Assembly (NCBI GenBank): GCA_949529445.1
Contig: CATISA010000029.1
Coordinates: 1-35,757 of the forward strand
Source of the DNA: Alphaproteobacteria bacterium UBA4588
GTDB lineage: Bacteria > Pseudomonadota > Alphaproteobacteria > Puniceispirillales > Puniceispirillaceae
DNA length: 35,757 nucleotides
Direction: 5' to 3'
How positions within the stretch are numbered: position 1 is the first letter of the stretch; every line of letters begins with the position of its first letter. The position numbers and the translations under genes are program-made. Under the pieces are notes generated by a model. It was not told the DNA's origin and searched no databases. It saw only the letters and a program-made list of their open reading frames with translations. Shown one piece after another: positions 1 to 12,515 of the stretch.

Positions 1-1
1 A

Positions 2-49
2 AGAGGGCTTATTGGTTCAGTCATCGACAGAGCTCTGACAATTTTTTAG
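2..49 (+). CDS. Possible C-terminal end of an upstream gene (bamD-like position)
   Basis: One frame reads RGLIGSVIDRALTIF and stops at TAG (47-49), 14 bases before recN. In many alphaproteobacteria the gene just upstream of recN encodes the outer-membrane assembly lipoprotein BamD, and a short hydrophobic/aromatic tail would suit it. Fifteen residues are too few to identify a family, so the position is the only argument. It could equally be non-coding leader. Confidence 0.3.
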   Translation, partial: RGLIGSVIDRALTIF

Positions 50-63
50 TCTGCGAGGGGCAG

Positions 64-3821
<3,758 letters not shown>

Positions 3822-3831
3822 TCACTTGTTA

Positions 3832-5574
3832 TCACAGCGGTGCGCATTTTTCTGCAAGAAAGGCTGCTAGATGAGATGGTAGATGCGGCGCTAATCTCTC
3901 AAGAACAGTTGCATGATAATCATTCAGCCATGATAATTGTGCGGCAGACAGCCCTCTCCTATCAATCAGCCTGAGATCAAACGGGAAAAGCGTGAGCGTC
4001 TCAAAGGCGAGCCACCCCGGCTCCTTAGCAATCGATAGCACAAGATTTTCGTGACGTATGCCAAAAGAATCTTTTTTATAGGTGCCTGGCTCATTTGATA
4101 GAATGTAGCCTGCATAGATGGCATCATGACGGCGCGGTGAGATTGATGCAGGGCCTTCATGTACAGACAGAATATGGCCCACACCATGCCCGGTTCCATG
4201 ACCATAATCTAGTCCTTCTGCCCATAACGCAGCACGGCATATAGCATCTAGCTGGGCACCTGTTGTGCCCTCTGGAAACTGCGCCATGGCAAGATTTGCA
4301 TGCGCCGCAAACACAGCTGTGGAGCAGCGACGTGTTTCATTATCTATTTCACCGACAGCAAAACACCGAGTAATATCTGTTGTGCCTGTTTGGTAATGGC
4401 CGCCTGAATCAAGCAGTAAAACCCCGGGCGCATTAAGTGCTGCATCAGCAGATTTGGCAGCTCGATAATGCACGATTGCACCATGCGCACCAAAGCCAGC
4501 AATAGCTGGAAAGCTATCGCAGATAAAGTGCTCATCTTCACGACGAAAGCCGGCAAGCTGTTCTGCAATCTGATATTCATGAATGGTAGATTTATCCTGC
4601 GCTTCAAACCAGTGCCAAAAGCGGATTAAGGCACAGCCATCACGAATATGAGCATCCTTGAATCCTGCGATTTCGGCTGGGTTTTTAACTGCTTTCATAG
4701 TCTGAACACGGTCAGGCACCAGACGGACATCATGATCTGCTGCCTGCAGTGCCGTGAACAGCGCCATAGGAAGGTGCGTAGCGTCACACAGCGTAACACT
4801 GCCAGATACTTTTTGAAAAACCTGGTCTAAGTCTGAAAAGGTAATCGCTGAAATATGATCGCAAACAGCCTGGCCTGTCTCGGTAATAAGCTGAATATCA
4901 CCTGTTCGGCTGACCATTGCAAAGGACAGAAAATAGGGCGTACAAGCAAGATCTCGTGCACGCAAATTTAACAGCCAATTGACACTATCAGGCGCTGTCA
5001 GCAACAGATAATCTGCTCCCTGCCCCTCAAGATAGGAGGCAAGTTCTTGGCATTTATCTGCCGACGAGCGGCCACTTACCGTATCATCAAGAAAAAAGGG
5101 CGTAGAGGCTGGATAGTCTGGCCGGTCATCCCACAGCGCATCTATCAGATGGGTATCATGCAATGACAGCTCAATGTCTGTCTTCTGGAAGACTGCCGCA
5201 AGCTTGTCAAATCCTGACTTGGTGAGGGTCCAGCTATAGGCGCCTATTCTAAGCGGTGTCTCTTGGGCATCAGCCGCAGATTTTATCCAGTCATGTGGCG
5301 GGAGAGAGATCAGATCATGCGCATCGAAATACCGGCTATCTAGTTCACGGTCCATCTGGACATGATATCGGCTATCCGAAAAAACAGCCGCTGTCTCTGC
5401 AAGAATAACAGCCACGCCAGCAGATCCTGTAAAGCCTGTCAGCCATGCAAGCCGTTCATCGGCCGCACGAACTTCCTCACCTTGGTACATATCGGCCCGA
5501 TTGATAATAAACCCATCCAGGCCCGCTTTTCTGAGCGCGGCACGAAATTTTACCAGCCTATCCCTATGGCTCAT
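3832..5574 (-). CDS. pepP: Xaa-Pro aminopeptidase (M24B family)
   Basis: This is a cytoplasmic metallopeptidase that removes an N-terminal residue preceding proline. At 580 residues it is the long, three-domain (APP1-like) form, with two creatinase-type N-terminal domains and a pita-bread catalytic domain. The dinuclear metal ligands are all visible: D389 (LLLDSGG), D400 (TTDITR), H463 (GHGTGHGVGH), E495 (SNEPGTY) and E509 (IRHENL). The start has a strong AAAGGAG site (complement of 5584-5590). It is third in a leftward cluster behind uvrD and prmA, 17 bases after prmA. Nothing suggests a functional link to those repair and methylation genes beyond shared transcription. The symbol pepP is used loosely, because this long form differs from E. 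coli PepP. Confidence 0.93.
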   Translation of the reverse strand: MSHRDRLVKFRAALRKAGLDGFIINRADMYQGEEVRAADERLAWLTGFTGSAGVAVILAETAAVFSDSRYHVQMDRELDSRYFDAHDLISLPPHDWIKSAADAQETPLRIGAYSWTLTKSGFDKLAAVFQKTDIELSLHDTHLIDALWDDRPDYPASTPFFLDDTVSGRSSADKCQELASYLEGQGADYLLLTAPDSVNWLLNLRARDLACTPYFLSFAMVSRTGDIQLITETGQAVCDHISAITFSDLDQVFQKVSGSVTLCDATHLPMALFTALQAADHDVRLVPDRVQTMKAVKNPAEIAGFKDAHIRDGCALIRFWHWFEAQDKSTIHEYQIAEQLAGFRREDEHFICDSFPAIAGFGAHGAIVHYRAAKSADAALNAPGVLLLDSGGHYQTGTTDITRCFAVGEIDNETRRCSTAVFAAHANLAMAQFPEGTTGAQLDAICRAALWAEGLDYGHGTGHGVGHILSVHEGPASISPRRHDAIYAGYILSNEPGTYKKDSFGIRHENLVLSIAKEPGWLAFETLTLFPFDLRLIDRRGLSAAQLSWLNDYHATVLERLAPHLPSHLAAFLAEKCAPL

Positions 5575-5591
5575 TATGCATCACTCCTTTG

Positions 5592-6521
5592 TTATGATCT
5601 AACAGCCGATTTCCGGCGCAGAACGAGTGTTGCCCACTCACCGTGATAAACCGCATCATATACAATAAGTCCGCGCGCTTCGTAAGCCTGCATTACAAAT
5701 CGCTTTTGCTGCACAAGTAAACCAGACAGGATAAGGTAGCCATCCTGCGCAAGAAGCTTCGTCAGATGCGGGGCGAGTTTGCGAAGTGGCGCTGCCAAAA
5801 TATTCGCAAATACAAGCTGATAAGGCGCCGCCAATCGAAGCGGGCGCGCAGCACAGCCATGCGAGAGATGAACCTGTAAGGAGGCTGGCGAAATATGATT
5901 GTGGCGACTATTATCACGCGCACTTACAACTGAGGGCTGATGATTATCTGCTGCCATGACTTTTGCTGCAGGAAAAAACCGATGCGCCGCCATAGCCAAA
6001 ATGGCACTACCGCATCCCATATCAAGTATCCGCCCCGTTTGGAGCATTGCTTTTACAGACGCTAATTTTACCAATGACTGAAACGCTAGAAGACATCCCT
6101 CTGTGGTAGGGTGGGTGCCTGACCCAAAGGCCTGTGCTGCATCAATCTTAAGCTGATATTTTGCGCGCGGGCGCGATAGCTCAATATGGCTTCCATAGAT
6201 CCAAAATCGCCCGATGGTGAGTGGCGGAAAATTTTGTCTATTTTCAGCAAGCCAGTCACGAGAGGCATGATGGAACACCTGCCAGTCAACTTCATGTTCT
6301 GGCGTTTTTCCTGCTGTGACAATCTGTTCTATCAGCGTATTTTCTGGCGGCAAATCGAACCATGCATCAAGGCAATTACGGCCATCATCTGCGCGGCTAA
6401 GCGCGAGCGCTGTTGCACCTGCACGCTCTTCAAGTCCTGTTTCAAATGCGATAACAGGGCCTGTTGTTATCACCTGCACAGACCAGACCTCAGCAATCAC
6501 TTCATCATTCTGTTGTGCCAT
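5592..6521 (-). CDS. prmA: Ribosomal protein L11 methyltransferase PrmA
   Basis: PrmA is an S-adenosylmethionine-dependent enzyme that trimethylates ribosomal protein L11. The 309 residues include the family hallmark AFGSGTHPTT (131-140), the SAM-binding loop DMGCGSAILA (167-176) and the NILA motif (240-243). The N-terminal part is more divergent, as is usual for this family. The start codon directly abuts the uvrD stop, with GAGG just upstream inside the end of uvrD, so translation is probably coupled. pepP follows after 17 bases. Confidence 0.93.
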   Translation of the reverse strand: MAQQNDEVIAEVWSVQVITTGPVIAFETGLEERAGATALALSRADDGRNCLDAWFDLPPENTLIEQIVTAGKTPEHEVDWQVFHHASRDWLAENRQNFPPLTIGRFWIYGSHIELSRPRAKYQLKIDAAQAFGSGTHPTTEGCLLAFQSLVKLASVKAMLQTGRILDMGCGSAILAMAAHRFFPAAKVMAADNHQPSVVSARDNSRHNHISPASLQVHLSHGCAARPLRLAAPYQLVFANILAAPLRKLAPHLTKLLAQDGYLILSGLLVQQKRFVMQAYEARGLIVYDAVYHGEWATLVLRRKSAVRS

Positions 6522-8819
6522 TTAAACCTCACTTGCCCGCTTAATAAAACTGGCAACAACCTTTTTTACGCCTGCCTTGTCAAAAGCAATTTCTAACTTG
6601 TCAGCATCAGAGGAAACAACACTGCCCATGCCAAATTTTTGATGAAATATGCGCTCATCCTTCTGAAATTCAACTGTCTTTCCAGTACCCTGAAGCCAGC
6701 CATCCCGATCGCGTTGTGGGGCTGATGGGCTTCCAAGACTGCGCGATGCCATCCGTTGCCAGCCGGGGCCATATCCCGGCTTTCCAATACGTGTTGTTGC
6801 AGAGTCTGACATTGCCGGCTCTGCTCTGCCGATCGCGCCGCTCATCCCAAGACCTTGCGTAAAATCCTCTTTGATATGATCTTTAGGAAGTTCGGCGACA
6901 AAGCGTGAAGGAATAGAAGATTGCCAGAGCCCATGCACCCGTCTGTTTGCCGCAAAGCTGATATGAACATTCCGGCGCGCTCGCGTAATTCCGACATAGG
7001 CAAGCCGCCGCTCTTCTTCTAACCCTGCCCCGCCTGTTTCATCTAAAGTGCGCTGACTTGGGAATATACCTTCTTCCCACCCCGGCAGAAACACTGTGTC
7101 ATATTCCAGCCCCTTTGCTGCATGCAAAGTCATCAATGTGACCTCACCTTCAGGGTTTGGTGTCTCATTATCCATCACAAGCGAGATATGTTCTAAAAAC
7201 CCGCCAAGTGTATCAAATTCCTCTATGGCGACGATGAGTTCTTTGAGGTTTTCAAGCCTAGCAGGCGCATCTGGCGCTTTATCCTTCTGCCACATCTCTG
7301 TATAGCCGGATTCGTCTAAGATCATGCGGGCAAGATCAGCAGGCGGCATCTTGTCACGCTGTTGATACCATCCTGCAATAGAGCTGCAGAAACGCTGGAG
7401 GGCGCGACGCGCTTGCGGTTTGAGCTCATCACTATCAGCAAGACCCCCCGCAGCTGCAAGCAACGGTTGTTCTGTAGACCGTGCAAAAGCATGTAATGTC
7501 TGCAGGCTTGCTGCGCCCAACCCCCGCTTTGGTGTATTAATGATACGCTCGCAGGCAAGATCGTCAGCAGGCTGATTAACAAGCCTTAAATAAGCCATCG
7601 CATCACGGATTTCTGCGCGTTCATAAAATCGAGTCCCAACAACGCGGTAAGGCAGGCCAATTGCCAGAAATCGTTCCTCAAACTCACGTGTTTGAAAGCC
7701 AGCGCGCACCAGAACGGCAATATCATTCAAGGAATGGCCAGAATTCATTAGCCCTTCAACAGTCGAGGATAAATTACGGGCTTCATCATACCCATCCCAA
7801 TAGCCTGAAATGGCCACTCTCTCGCCTTCGTCATCCGCTGTAAATAATGTTTTTCCCAACCGATTTTCATTTTGGGCAATAAGCGATGAGGCAGCAGCCA
7901 GTATATGGCCTGTCGAGCGGTAATTTTGCTCAAGCCGAACTGTTACAGCCTTTGGATAATCTTTTTCAAATTTCAGAATATTACCGACCTCAGCGCCACG
8001 CCAGCCATAAATAGACTGGTCATCATCACCAACACAGCACAAATTATGATGTTTTTGTGCTAGCAATCTGAGCCATAAATATTGGGCAACATTTGTATCC
8101 TGATATTCATCGACCATAATATGGGTCAGTCGATTCTGATATATCTCCAGAACATCCTGATGGGTTGTAAAAATCTTCAGCATATGCAGCAATAAATCGC
8201 CAAAATCGGCTGCATTTAGTGTTTTCAGACGTTGCTGATAGAGCTTATAAAGCGACGCAGCGCGTCCATCAGCGATATCCCCAGCATCTGCAATGCCAAT
8301 TTTATCAGGCCCCAGTCCCCTGTCTTTCCAGCTTCCAAACTGTGCCATCAGCATCCGCGGTGGCCAGCGTTTAATATCCAGCCCTTCTGCATCCATCAGT
8401 TGTTTTATGAGCCTTATCTGGTCATCAGTATCCAGAATGGTGAAATCAGATTTAAGCCCAACCAATTCTGCATGTTTACGAAGCATACGCGCAGCAAGCG
8501 AATGAAATGTGCCAAGCATAACCTGCTCTGACATAGGGCCAACAAGGTCAGAAATACGCTGCTTCATTTCACGGGCAGCTTTATTGGTAAAGGTAACTGC
8601 AAGAATATTCCAAGGCATCGCTGTACGGGATGCAACAAGCTGAGCCAGACGCGATGTTAGCACCCGCGTTTTACCTGTTCCCGCACCAGAGAGAACAAGT
8701 AGTGGGCCAGAAACGGTTGTTACGGCCTTTTCTTGTGGCGCGTTTAACCCTGTCAGCCAGACAGGTCGACCTGTCTGTTGAGAATCATCATCATAAGTAT
8801 CTGGCGGGGCGTTATCCAT
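6522..8819 (-). CDS. uvrD: UvrD/PcrA-type superfamily 1 DNA helicase
   Basis: This is a 3'-5' ATP-dependent DNA helicase used in nucleotide excision and mismatch repair. Visible SF1A motifs are Walker A SGAGTGKT near residue 44, VDEYQDTN, GDDDQSIYGWRG, EQNYRST, TLHAAKGLEY and RRLAYVGITRAR. The C-terminal tail (FGMGSVVSSDADKLEIAF onward) matches the Tudor-like domain that UvrD/PcrA proteins use to contact RNA polymerase. The likely start is the ATG at 8819 (MDNAPPDT, 765 residues). An in-frame GTG two codons upstream at 8825 is possible, but neither has a strong ribosome site. It is the first gene of the uvrD-prmA-pepP cluster. Confidence 0.95.
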   Translation of the reverse strand: MDNAPPDTYDDDSQQTGRPVWLTGLNAPQEKAVTTVSGPLLVLSGAGTGKTRVLTSRLAQLVASRTAMPWNILAVTFTNKAAREMKQRISDLVGPMSEQVMLGTFHSLAARMLRKHAELVGLKSDFTILDTDDQIRLIKQLMDAEGLDIKRWPPRMLMAQFGSWKDRGLGPDKIGIADAGDIADGRAASLYKLYQQRLKTLNAADFGDLLLHMLKIFTTHQDVLEIYQNRLTHIMVDEYQDTNVAQYLWLRLLAQKHHNLCCVGDDDQSIYGWRGAEVGNILKFEKDYPKAVTVRLEQNYRSTGHILAAASSLIAQNENRLGKTLFTADDEGERVAISGYWDGYDEARNLSSTVEGLMNSGHSLNDIAVLVRAGFQTREFEERFLAIGLPYRVVGTRFYERAEIRDAMAYLRLVNQPADDLACERIINTPKRGLGAASLQTLHAFARSTEQPLLAAAGGLADSDELKPQARRALQRFCSSIAGWYQQRDKMPPADLARMILDESGYTEMWQKDKAPDAPARLENLKELIVAIEEFDTLGGFLEHISLVMDNETPNPEGEVTLMTLHAAKGLEYDTVFLPGWEEGIFPSQRTLDETGGAGLEEERRLAYVGITRARRNVHISFAANRRVHGLWQSSIPSRFVAELPKDHIKEDFTQGLGMSGAIGRAEPAMSDSATTRIGKPGYGPGWQRMASRSLGSPSAPQRDRDGWLQGTGKTVEFQKDERIFHQKFGMGSVVSSDADKLEIAFDKAGVKKVVASFIKRASEV

Positions 8820-8825
8820 TCTCAC

Positions 8826-9107
8826 TACGTCACAATCAGTTTAAGCAAAAAATCTTGGTCACACTCTGTGAAAAAGCTGTTATCTTTTTTAGCATGATTC
8901 TTCTCGTAAACGCCATCACTAGAAGAGTAAGATAATCACAATAAGCTGCGTAATTCTCCTAAATTTTGGGAGCGCACATTTCTGATGATTGCATGTATCT
9001 TAACAAGTCGGTATGTTGACACGTAGTGTGAGTCTCCTTCATCAGTATCATGACTCGGGGATAATCGCATTTATCGTTATCTTAGGTAACCAGAGGCGGT
9101 CTCTTGG
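8826..9107. other. Divergent intergenic region, uvrD / mlaA
   Basis: This is the longest gene-free stretch in the window and must hold the promoters for both uvrD and mlaA. A TTGACA hexamer at 9016-9021 overlaps the imperfect palindrome ACACGTAGTGT (9019-9029), but no good -10 box lies 16-18 bases downstream. A small hairpin, CTCCTAAATTTTGGGAG, lies at 8956-8972 with a 7-pair stem including one G-T pair. I see no coding sequence, tRNA or known riboswitch here. Confidence 0.5.
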
Positions 9108-9860
9108 ATGTTTGGTTTTAATATAACTTTGCGTAAAATCTTTGCCATTCCGTTAATTATCATTCTTGGCCTTAGCAGCTGTTCCAGCATTCCAGAAGGT
9201 CATCAATCAGATAGCCGCGATCCGTACGAAGACACAAACAGATCAATCTTTGCCTTTAATCTTGCTGCCGATGATTATGTTCTTGAGCCTGTTGCAAAAA
9301 CTTACAGAGACACTGTCCCCCTGTCAGCTCAAACAGCAATATCCAACCATGTTGAATGGGTAGGCCTACCAAGCACTACGTTAAATTCATCGCTTCAAGG
9401 CAAGTTCGAAAATGCAACCCTTGCTGGCCTGCGCTTCTTAGTCAATGGCCTGACATTCGGCCTTGTCGATTTGATGGAAAATGAGGATGAGCCGGAGCGA
9501 AAAGATTTCGGTCAAACATTGGCACTGGCCGGTGTTTCTGAAGGTTCCTACCTTATGGTTCCGTTACTTGGAAGCCATACCACACGGTCATTGGCCGGAC
9601 GTGGTTTTGACTTTATGTTTAATCCGATCTCATTTGTTGGTGGCAGCTCCGCTACGGCCATACGAACAGCAGAAACACCGGTTGCGGCACTAACATTCAG
9701 AAGCAATAGTTTTGATGCCATCAATCAGATAAAATATAATAGTATAGACCCTTATGCGCGGACACGGTCAGCATATTATCAAAGGCGTGCAAGTCAGCTT
9801 GTCGATATTCAGCCTGTAAAAGTGGATGAAGATGATGGCTTTGGCGCCTTTTTCGAATAA
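9108..9860 (+). CDS. mlaA: MlaA/VacJ family outer-membrane lipoprotein
   Basis: MlaA removes misplaced phospholipids from the outer leaflet of the outer membrane and passes them to the periplasmic carrier MlaC. The 250 residues begin with a lipoprotein signal whose hydrophobic core (about 11-22) leads into lipobox LSSC, with the lipidated cysteine at 25. The family opening DPYEDTNRSIFAFN follows at about residue 38, then the hydrophobic ridge region (about 105-125) and DFGQTLALAGVSEGSYLM. AGAGG at 9092-9096 precedes the ATG. mlaC follows 26 bases downstream if its ATG start is used. The inner-membrane transporter genes mlaFED are not adjacent. Confidence 0.94.
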   Translation: MFGFNITLRKIFAIPLIIILGLSSCSSIPEGHQSDSRDPYEDTNRSIFAFNLAADDYVLEPVAKTYRDTVPLSAQTAISNHVEWVGLPSTTLNSSLQGKFENATLAGLRFLVNGLTFGLVDLMENEDEPERKDFGQTLALAGVSEGSYLMVPLLGSHTTRSLAGRGFDFMFNPISFVGGSSATAIRTAETPVAALTFRSNSFDAINQIKYNSIDPYARTRSAYYQRRASQLVDIQPVKVDEDDGFGAFFE

Positions 9861-9886
9861 ACTTCTGTATCGTGAAGGAAATAATT

Positions 9887-10540
9887 ATGGTTCAGTTATG
9901 CTGCTTTCTTCGATCGATGACTGGGTTTTGTGCCGCTGTTATATTAGCAGCATCTCTTACAATGAACCCTGGTCAGGCGCATGCTGATAGCCGTATTGTA
10001 GAGGCTGAGGATTTCATATCATCTCTGATTGAAGATATTCGCATTACTGTGGAAGCTGATGCTACGACAGAAGATGAAAAAATGGCGGCTATTAATGCCA
10101 TTGTTGATTCATATTTTGATGTTGATGGTATCACCCGTTTTTCAGCAGGTCGTTATTGGCGTGCAGCCTCTAGTGAGCAGCGCAAACAGTATACCAGACA
10201 ATTCAGAAACGTTCTGATTAATACAGCCAGACACCAGTTTGATCAGATTCTCGGGTTAACATTCATGCCGACCCTCTCAAAAGTGAGGGGTGATAAGTTA
10301 ATTCTAGTCGGTGGCACCATCCAAGATAGCAATGGCAACCTGCCTGATGTGGAAATATTCTGGCGGGTAAGCGCACTAGCCGGACAGCCAATGCGCGTGA
10401 TTGATGTTGAGATAGAAAATATCTCGATGCTCAAAACACAGCGTGATGAAAATGAGGCAATCATCCGGCGCGGTGGTGGCTCGTTTGATGCCTTACTGCA
10501 ATCGCTTGGTGAACGTCTTGCCAAAATAGAGTCACAATAG
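9887..10540 (+). CDS. mlaC: MlaC/Ttg2D family periplasmic phospholipid carrier
   Basis: MlaC ferries phospholipid across the periplasm between MlaA and the inner-membrane MlaFEDB transporter. The start is placed at ATG 9887 because AAGGAA (9875-9880) sits six bases upstream. The longer reading from GTG 9872 would use those same bases as codons and has no ribosome site. From ATG 9887 the 217 residues start with a Sec signal peptide ending AHA-DS near residue 34. The mature part has the MlaC fold signature, including YFDVDGITRFSAGRYWR, EQRKQYTRQFRNVL and DVEIENISMLKTQRDE. It is probably cotranscribed with mlaA and ends at a terminator shared with ettA. Confidence 0.92.
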   Translation: MVQLCCFLRSMTGFCAAVILAASLTMNPGQAHADSRIVEAEDFISSLIEDIRITVEADATTEDEKMAAINAIVDSYFDVDGITRFSAGRYWRAASSEQRKQYTRQFRNVLINTARHQFDQILGLTFMPTLSKVRGDKLILVGGTIQDSNGNLPDVEIFWRVSALAGQPMRVIDVEIENISMLKTQRDENEAIIRRGGGSFDALLQSLGERLAKIESQ

Positions 10541-10565
10541 GCTCTTATCGCAAGCAAGATAGCCT

Positions 10566-10595
10566 AAAAAGAGCCCTATCACAGGCTGCTTTTTT
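10566..10595. terminator. Bidirectional terminator between mlaC and ettA
   Basis: A short hairpin pairs GAGCC (10571-10575) with GGCTGC (10584-10589, one bulged G) over the loop CTATCACA. It is followed on the plus strand by six T (10590-10595). On the minus strand it is followed by five T (complement of A at 10566-10570). Both convergent genes, mlaC and ettA, could therefore end here. The stem is short, so efficiency is uncertain. Confidence 0.55.
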
Positions 10596-10610
10596 CAGGT
10601 ACCTGCATTA

Positions 10611-10650
10611 GCCGGCAGTCATCGTTTATACGACTGAGAAACTGCCAGGC
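10611..10650. repeat. Inverted repeat downstream of ettA
   Basis: GCC-GGCAGT (10611-10619) pairs with ACTGCC-A-GGC (10641-10650), with one bulged A. An inner stem TCGT/ACGA (about 10622-10633) encloses TTTA. No T-run follows on either strand. It lies immediately after the ettA stop and may protect the 3' end or add to termination at the neighbouring hairpin. Confidence 0.45.
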
Positions 10651-10651
10651 C

Positions 10652-12331
10652 TTAGCGACTAATCGGCTTATATTTGATACGCGTTGGCTGTGCCGCATCC
10701 ACACCAAGACGGCGTTTTTTATCCTCTTCATAAGCCTGATAATTACCCTCAAACCATTCAACATGGCTATCACCTTCAAAGGCAAGAATATGGGTTGCAA
10801 TCCGGTCAAGGAACCAGCGATCGTGACTAACAACAACCGCGCATCCAGCAAATTCCAGCAATGCTTCTTCAAGGGCACGTAATGTATCAACATCAAGATC
10901 ATTGGTAGGTTCATCAAGCAACAGGACATTAGCGCCACTCTTCAGCATACGCGCTAGATGTACTCGGTTACGCTCACCACCAGAAAGCTGACCAACACGC
11001 TTTTGCTGGTCACTTCCCTTGAAATTAAATAGGCTAACATATGCACGTGATGGCATAGTGCGATTTCCAAGCTGTAATTCATCAAGATTATCTGAGATGA
11101 CTTCCCAAACTGTCTTGCTATCATCAAGGCTATCACGGGACTGATCAACATAGCCAAGCTTAACCGTTTCACCCAGACGCATATCACCCTTATCAGGGTC
11201 TTCTTGATCTGTAATCATCTTGAAAAGTGTTGTTTTACCAGCGCCGTTTGGCCCAATAACACCAACAATACCTCCTGGTGGCAGACGGAAGTTTAGGTCA
11301 TCAATCAATAATCTATCACCAAAGGCTTTTTCCAGATTATTAGCCTCGATAACAACATCACCTAAGCGCGGTCCAGCAGGAATTGAAATTTTTGTTGTTT
11401 CGCTGCGATTTTCCTTATCCTGCTCCAGTAACTTTTCATAGGCTGACAATCGGGCTTTCGACTTTGACTGACGGGCTTTAGGCGCAGAGCGGACCCATTC
11501 AAGTTCCCGCGACAGCGATTTCACACGGGCATCTTCGGCGCGGCCTTCTTGTTCAAGACGTTTATGTTTCTGTTCGAGCCAGCCAGAATAATTACCTTCA
11601 TAAGGAATACCCTGTCCGCGATCCAGTTCAAGAATCCAACCAGCAACTTCATCAAGGAAATAGCGGTCATGCGTGATGGTTACGACTGTGCCTGAAAAAT
11701 CATGCAAGAAACGTTGCAGCCATGCGACTGATTCAGCATCCAAATGGTTTGTTGGCTCATCCAGCAACAGCATATCTGGTGCACTCAGTAACAAACGACA
11801 TAAGGCAACCCGACGCTTCTCACCACCGGAAAGTTTGCTGACATCTGCATCACCTGCCGGAACACGCAAAGCATCCATCGCAATTTCTGCCTTGCGTTCT
11901 AGGTCCCAGCCATCAATAGCATCGATCTTTTCCTGTAATTCACCTTGTTCTGCGATCAGATCATTCATTTCATCATCTGTCAGCTCTTCGGCAAAACGGC
12001 CGCTTACCTCATTAAACCGGTCAACCAGCTGCTTTGCCTCACCCATGCCAGACAAAATATTTTCTGTGACATTCACACTTTCATCGAGTTCTGGTTCCTG
12101 AGCCAGATAACCAATATTGATGCCATCCGCAGGCCATGCCTCACCGCTAAAGTCAGTTTCAATCCCTGCCATGATTTTAAGTAATGTTGATTTACCAGCA
12201 CCATTCAGGCCCAGAACGCCAATTTTTGCCCCCGGCAGAAACGATAAGCTGATATCACGTAATACTTCTTTGCCACCTGGCCATACTTTGCCAAGACGCT
12301 GCATAGTATAAACATATTGAGTACTAGCCAT
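10652..12331 (-). CDS. ettA: Energy-dependent translational throttle protein EttA (ABC-F ATPase)
   Basis: EttA is a soluble, twin-ATPase ABC-F protein that binds the ribosomal E site and gates the first elongation step according to ATP/ADP state. The first cassette has Walker A GLNGAGKS (41-48), signature LSGGE (167-171) and DEPTNHLD (191-198). A charged linker (about 245-310), matching the P-site tRNA interaction motif, contains [20 protein letters not shown]. The second cassette has GPNGAGKT (360-367), [10 protein letters not shown] and DEPTNDLD. The 559-residue length is typical of EttA and separates it from Uup and YheS. The ribosome site AGGAG (complement of 12343-12347) is 11 bases from the ATG. 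Confidence 0.95.
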   Translation of the reverse strand: MASTQYVYTMQRLGKVWPGGKEVLRDISLSFLPGAKIGVLGLNGAGKSTLLKIMAGIETDFSGEAWPADGINIGYLAQEPELDESVNVTENILSGMGEAKQLVDRFNEVSGRFAEELTDDEMNDLIAEQGELQEKIDAIDGWDLERKAEIAMDALRVPAGDADVSKLSGGEKRRVALCRLLLSAPDMLLLDEPTNHLDAESVAWLQRFLHDFSGTVVTITHDRYFLDEVAGWILELDRGQGIPYEGNYSGWLEQKHKRLEQEGRAEDARVKSLSRELEWVRSAPKARQSKSKARLSAYEKLLEQDKENRSETTKISIPAGPRLGDVVIEANNLEKAFGDRLLIDDLNFRLPPGGIVGVIGPNGAGKTTLFKMITDQEDPDKGDMRLGETVKLGYVDQSRDSLDDSKTVWEVISDNLDELQLGNRTMPSRAYVSLFNFKGSDQQKRVGQLSGGERNRVHLARMLKSGANVLLLDEPTNDLDVDTLRALEEALLEFAGCAVVVSHDRWFLDRIATHILAFEGDSHVEWFEGNYQAYEEDKKRRLGVDAAQPTRIKYKPISR

Positions 12332-12370
12332 AATTCAGAAAACTCCTGCTACCGATAGGACGAATAATAA

Positions 12371-12404
12371 GAGCGACAATGAAAAAGAGAGTTTTTTCTC
12401 GCTC
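12371..12404. repeat. Nested hairpin in the ettA / membrane-gene divergent region
   Basis: The outer stem GAGCGA (12371-12376) / TCGCTC (12399-12404) encloses a second perfect stem GAAAAA (12381-12386) / TTTTTC (12393-12398). The two stems are separated by a four-base bulge CAAT. The structure lies about 40 bases upstream of the ettA start, so it could sit in the ettA 5' leader. It could also insulate the two divergent genes. Confidence 0.5.
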
Positions 12405-12437
12405 AGCTTGACCTAAATAACCTATTGCCGCCAATTT

Positions 12438-12446
12438 TGCTATGAT
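12438..12446 (+). promoter_or_regulatory. Candidate extended -10 promoter for the 128-residue membrane gene
   Basis: TGCTATGAT matches the extended -10 pattern TGn-TATAAT with one mismatch. It lies 70 bases upstream of the ATG at 12516. There is no recognisable -35 hexamer at 16-18 bases, as is common for extended -10 promoters. The sequence match is the only evidence. Confidence 0.35.
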
Positions 12447-12515
12447 GTTTTCATTGATAGGCACGCGCTGCTTCGGTTAGATGGATGAAAAGACGTTTCA
12501 CAAGGAGCCCGTCTT

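Noticed and set aside
9016-9044. TTGACA as a full mlaA promoter
   Set aside because: The -35 hexamer is perfect, but the sequence 16-18 bases downstream (TTCATC/TCATCA) is a poor -10, so it is noted only under the intergenic region.
9872-9886. GTG start for mlaC five codons upstream
   Set aside because: The bases GAAGGAAAT that would be its codons form the ribosome site for the ATG at 9887, and no site precedes the GTG.
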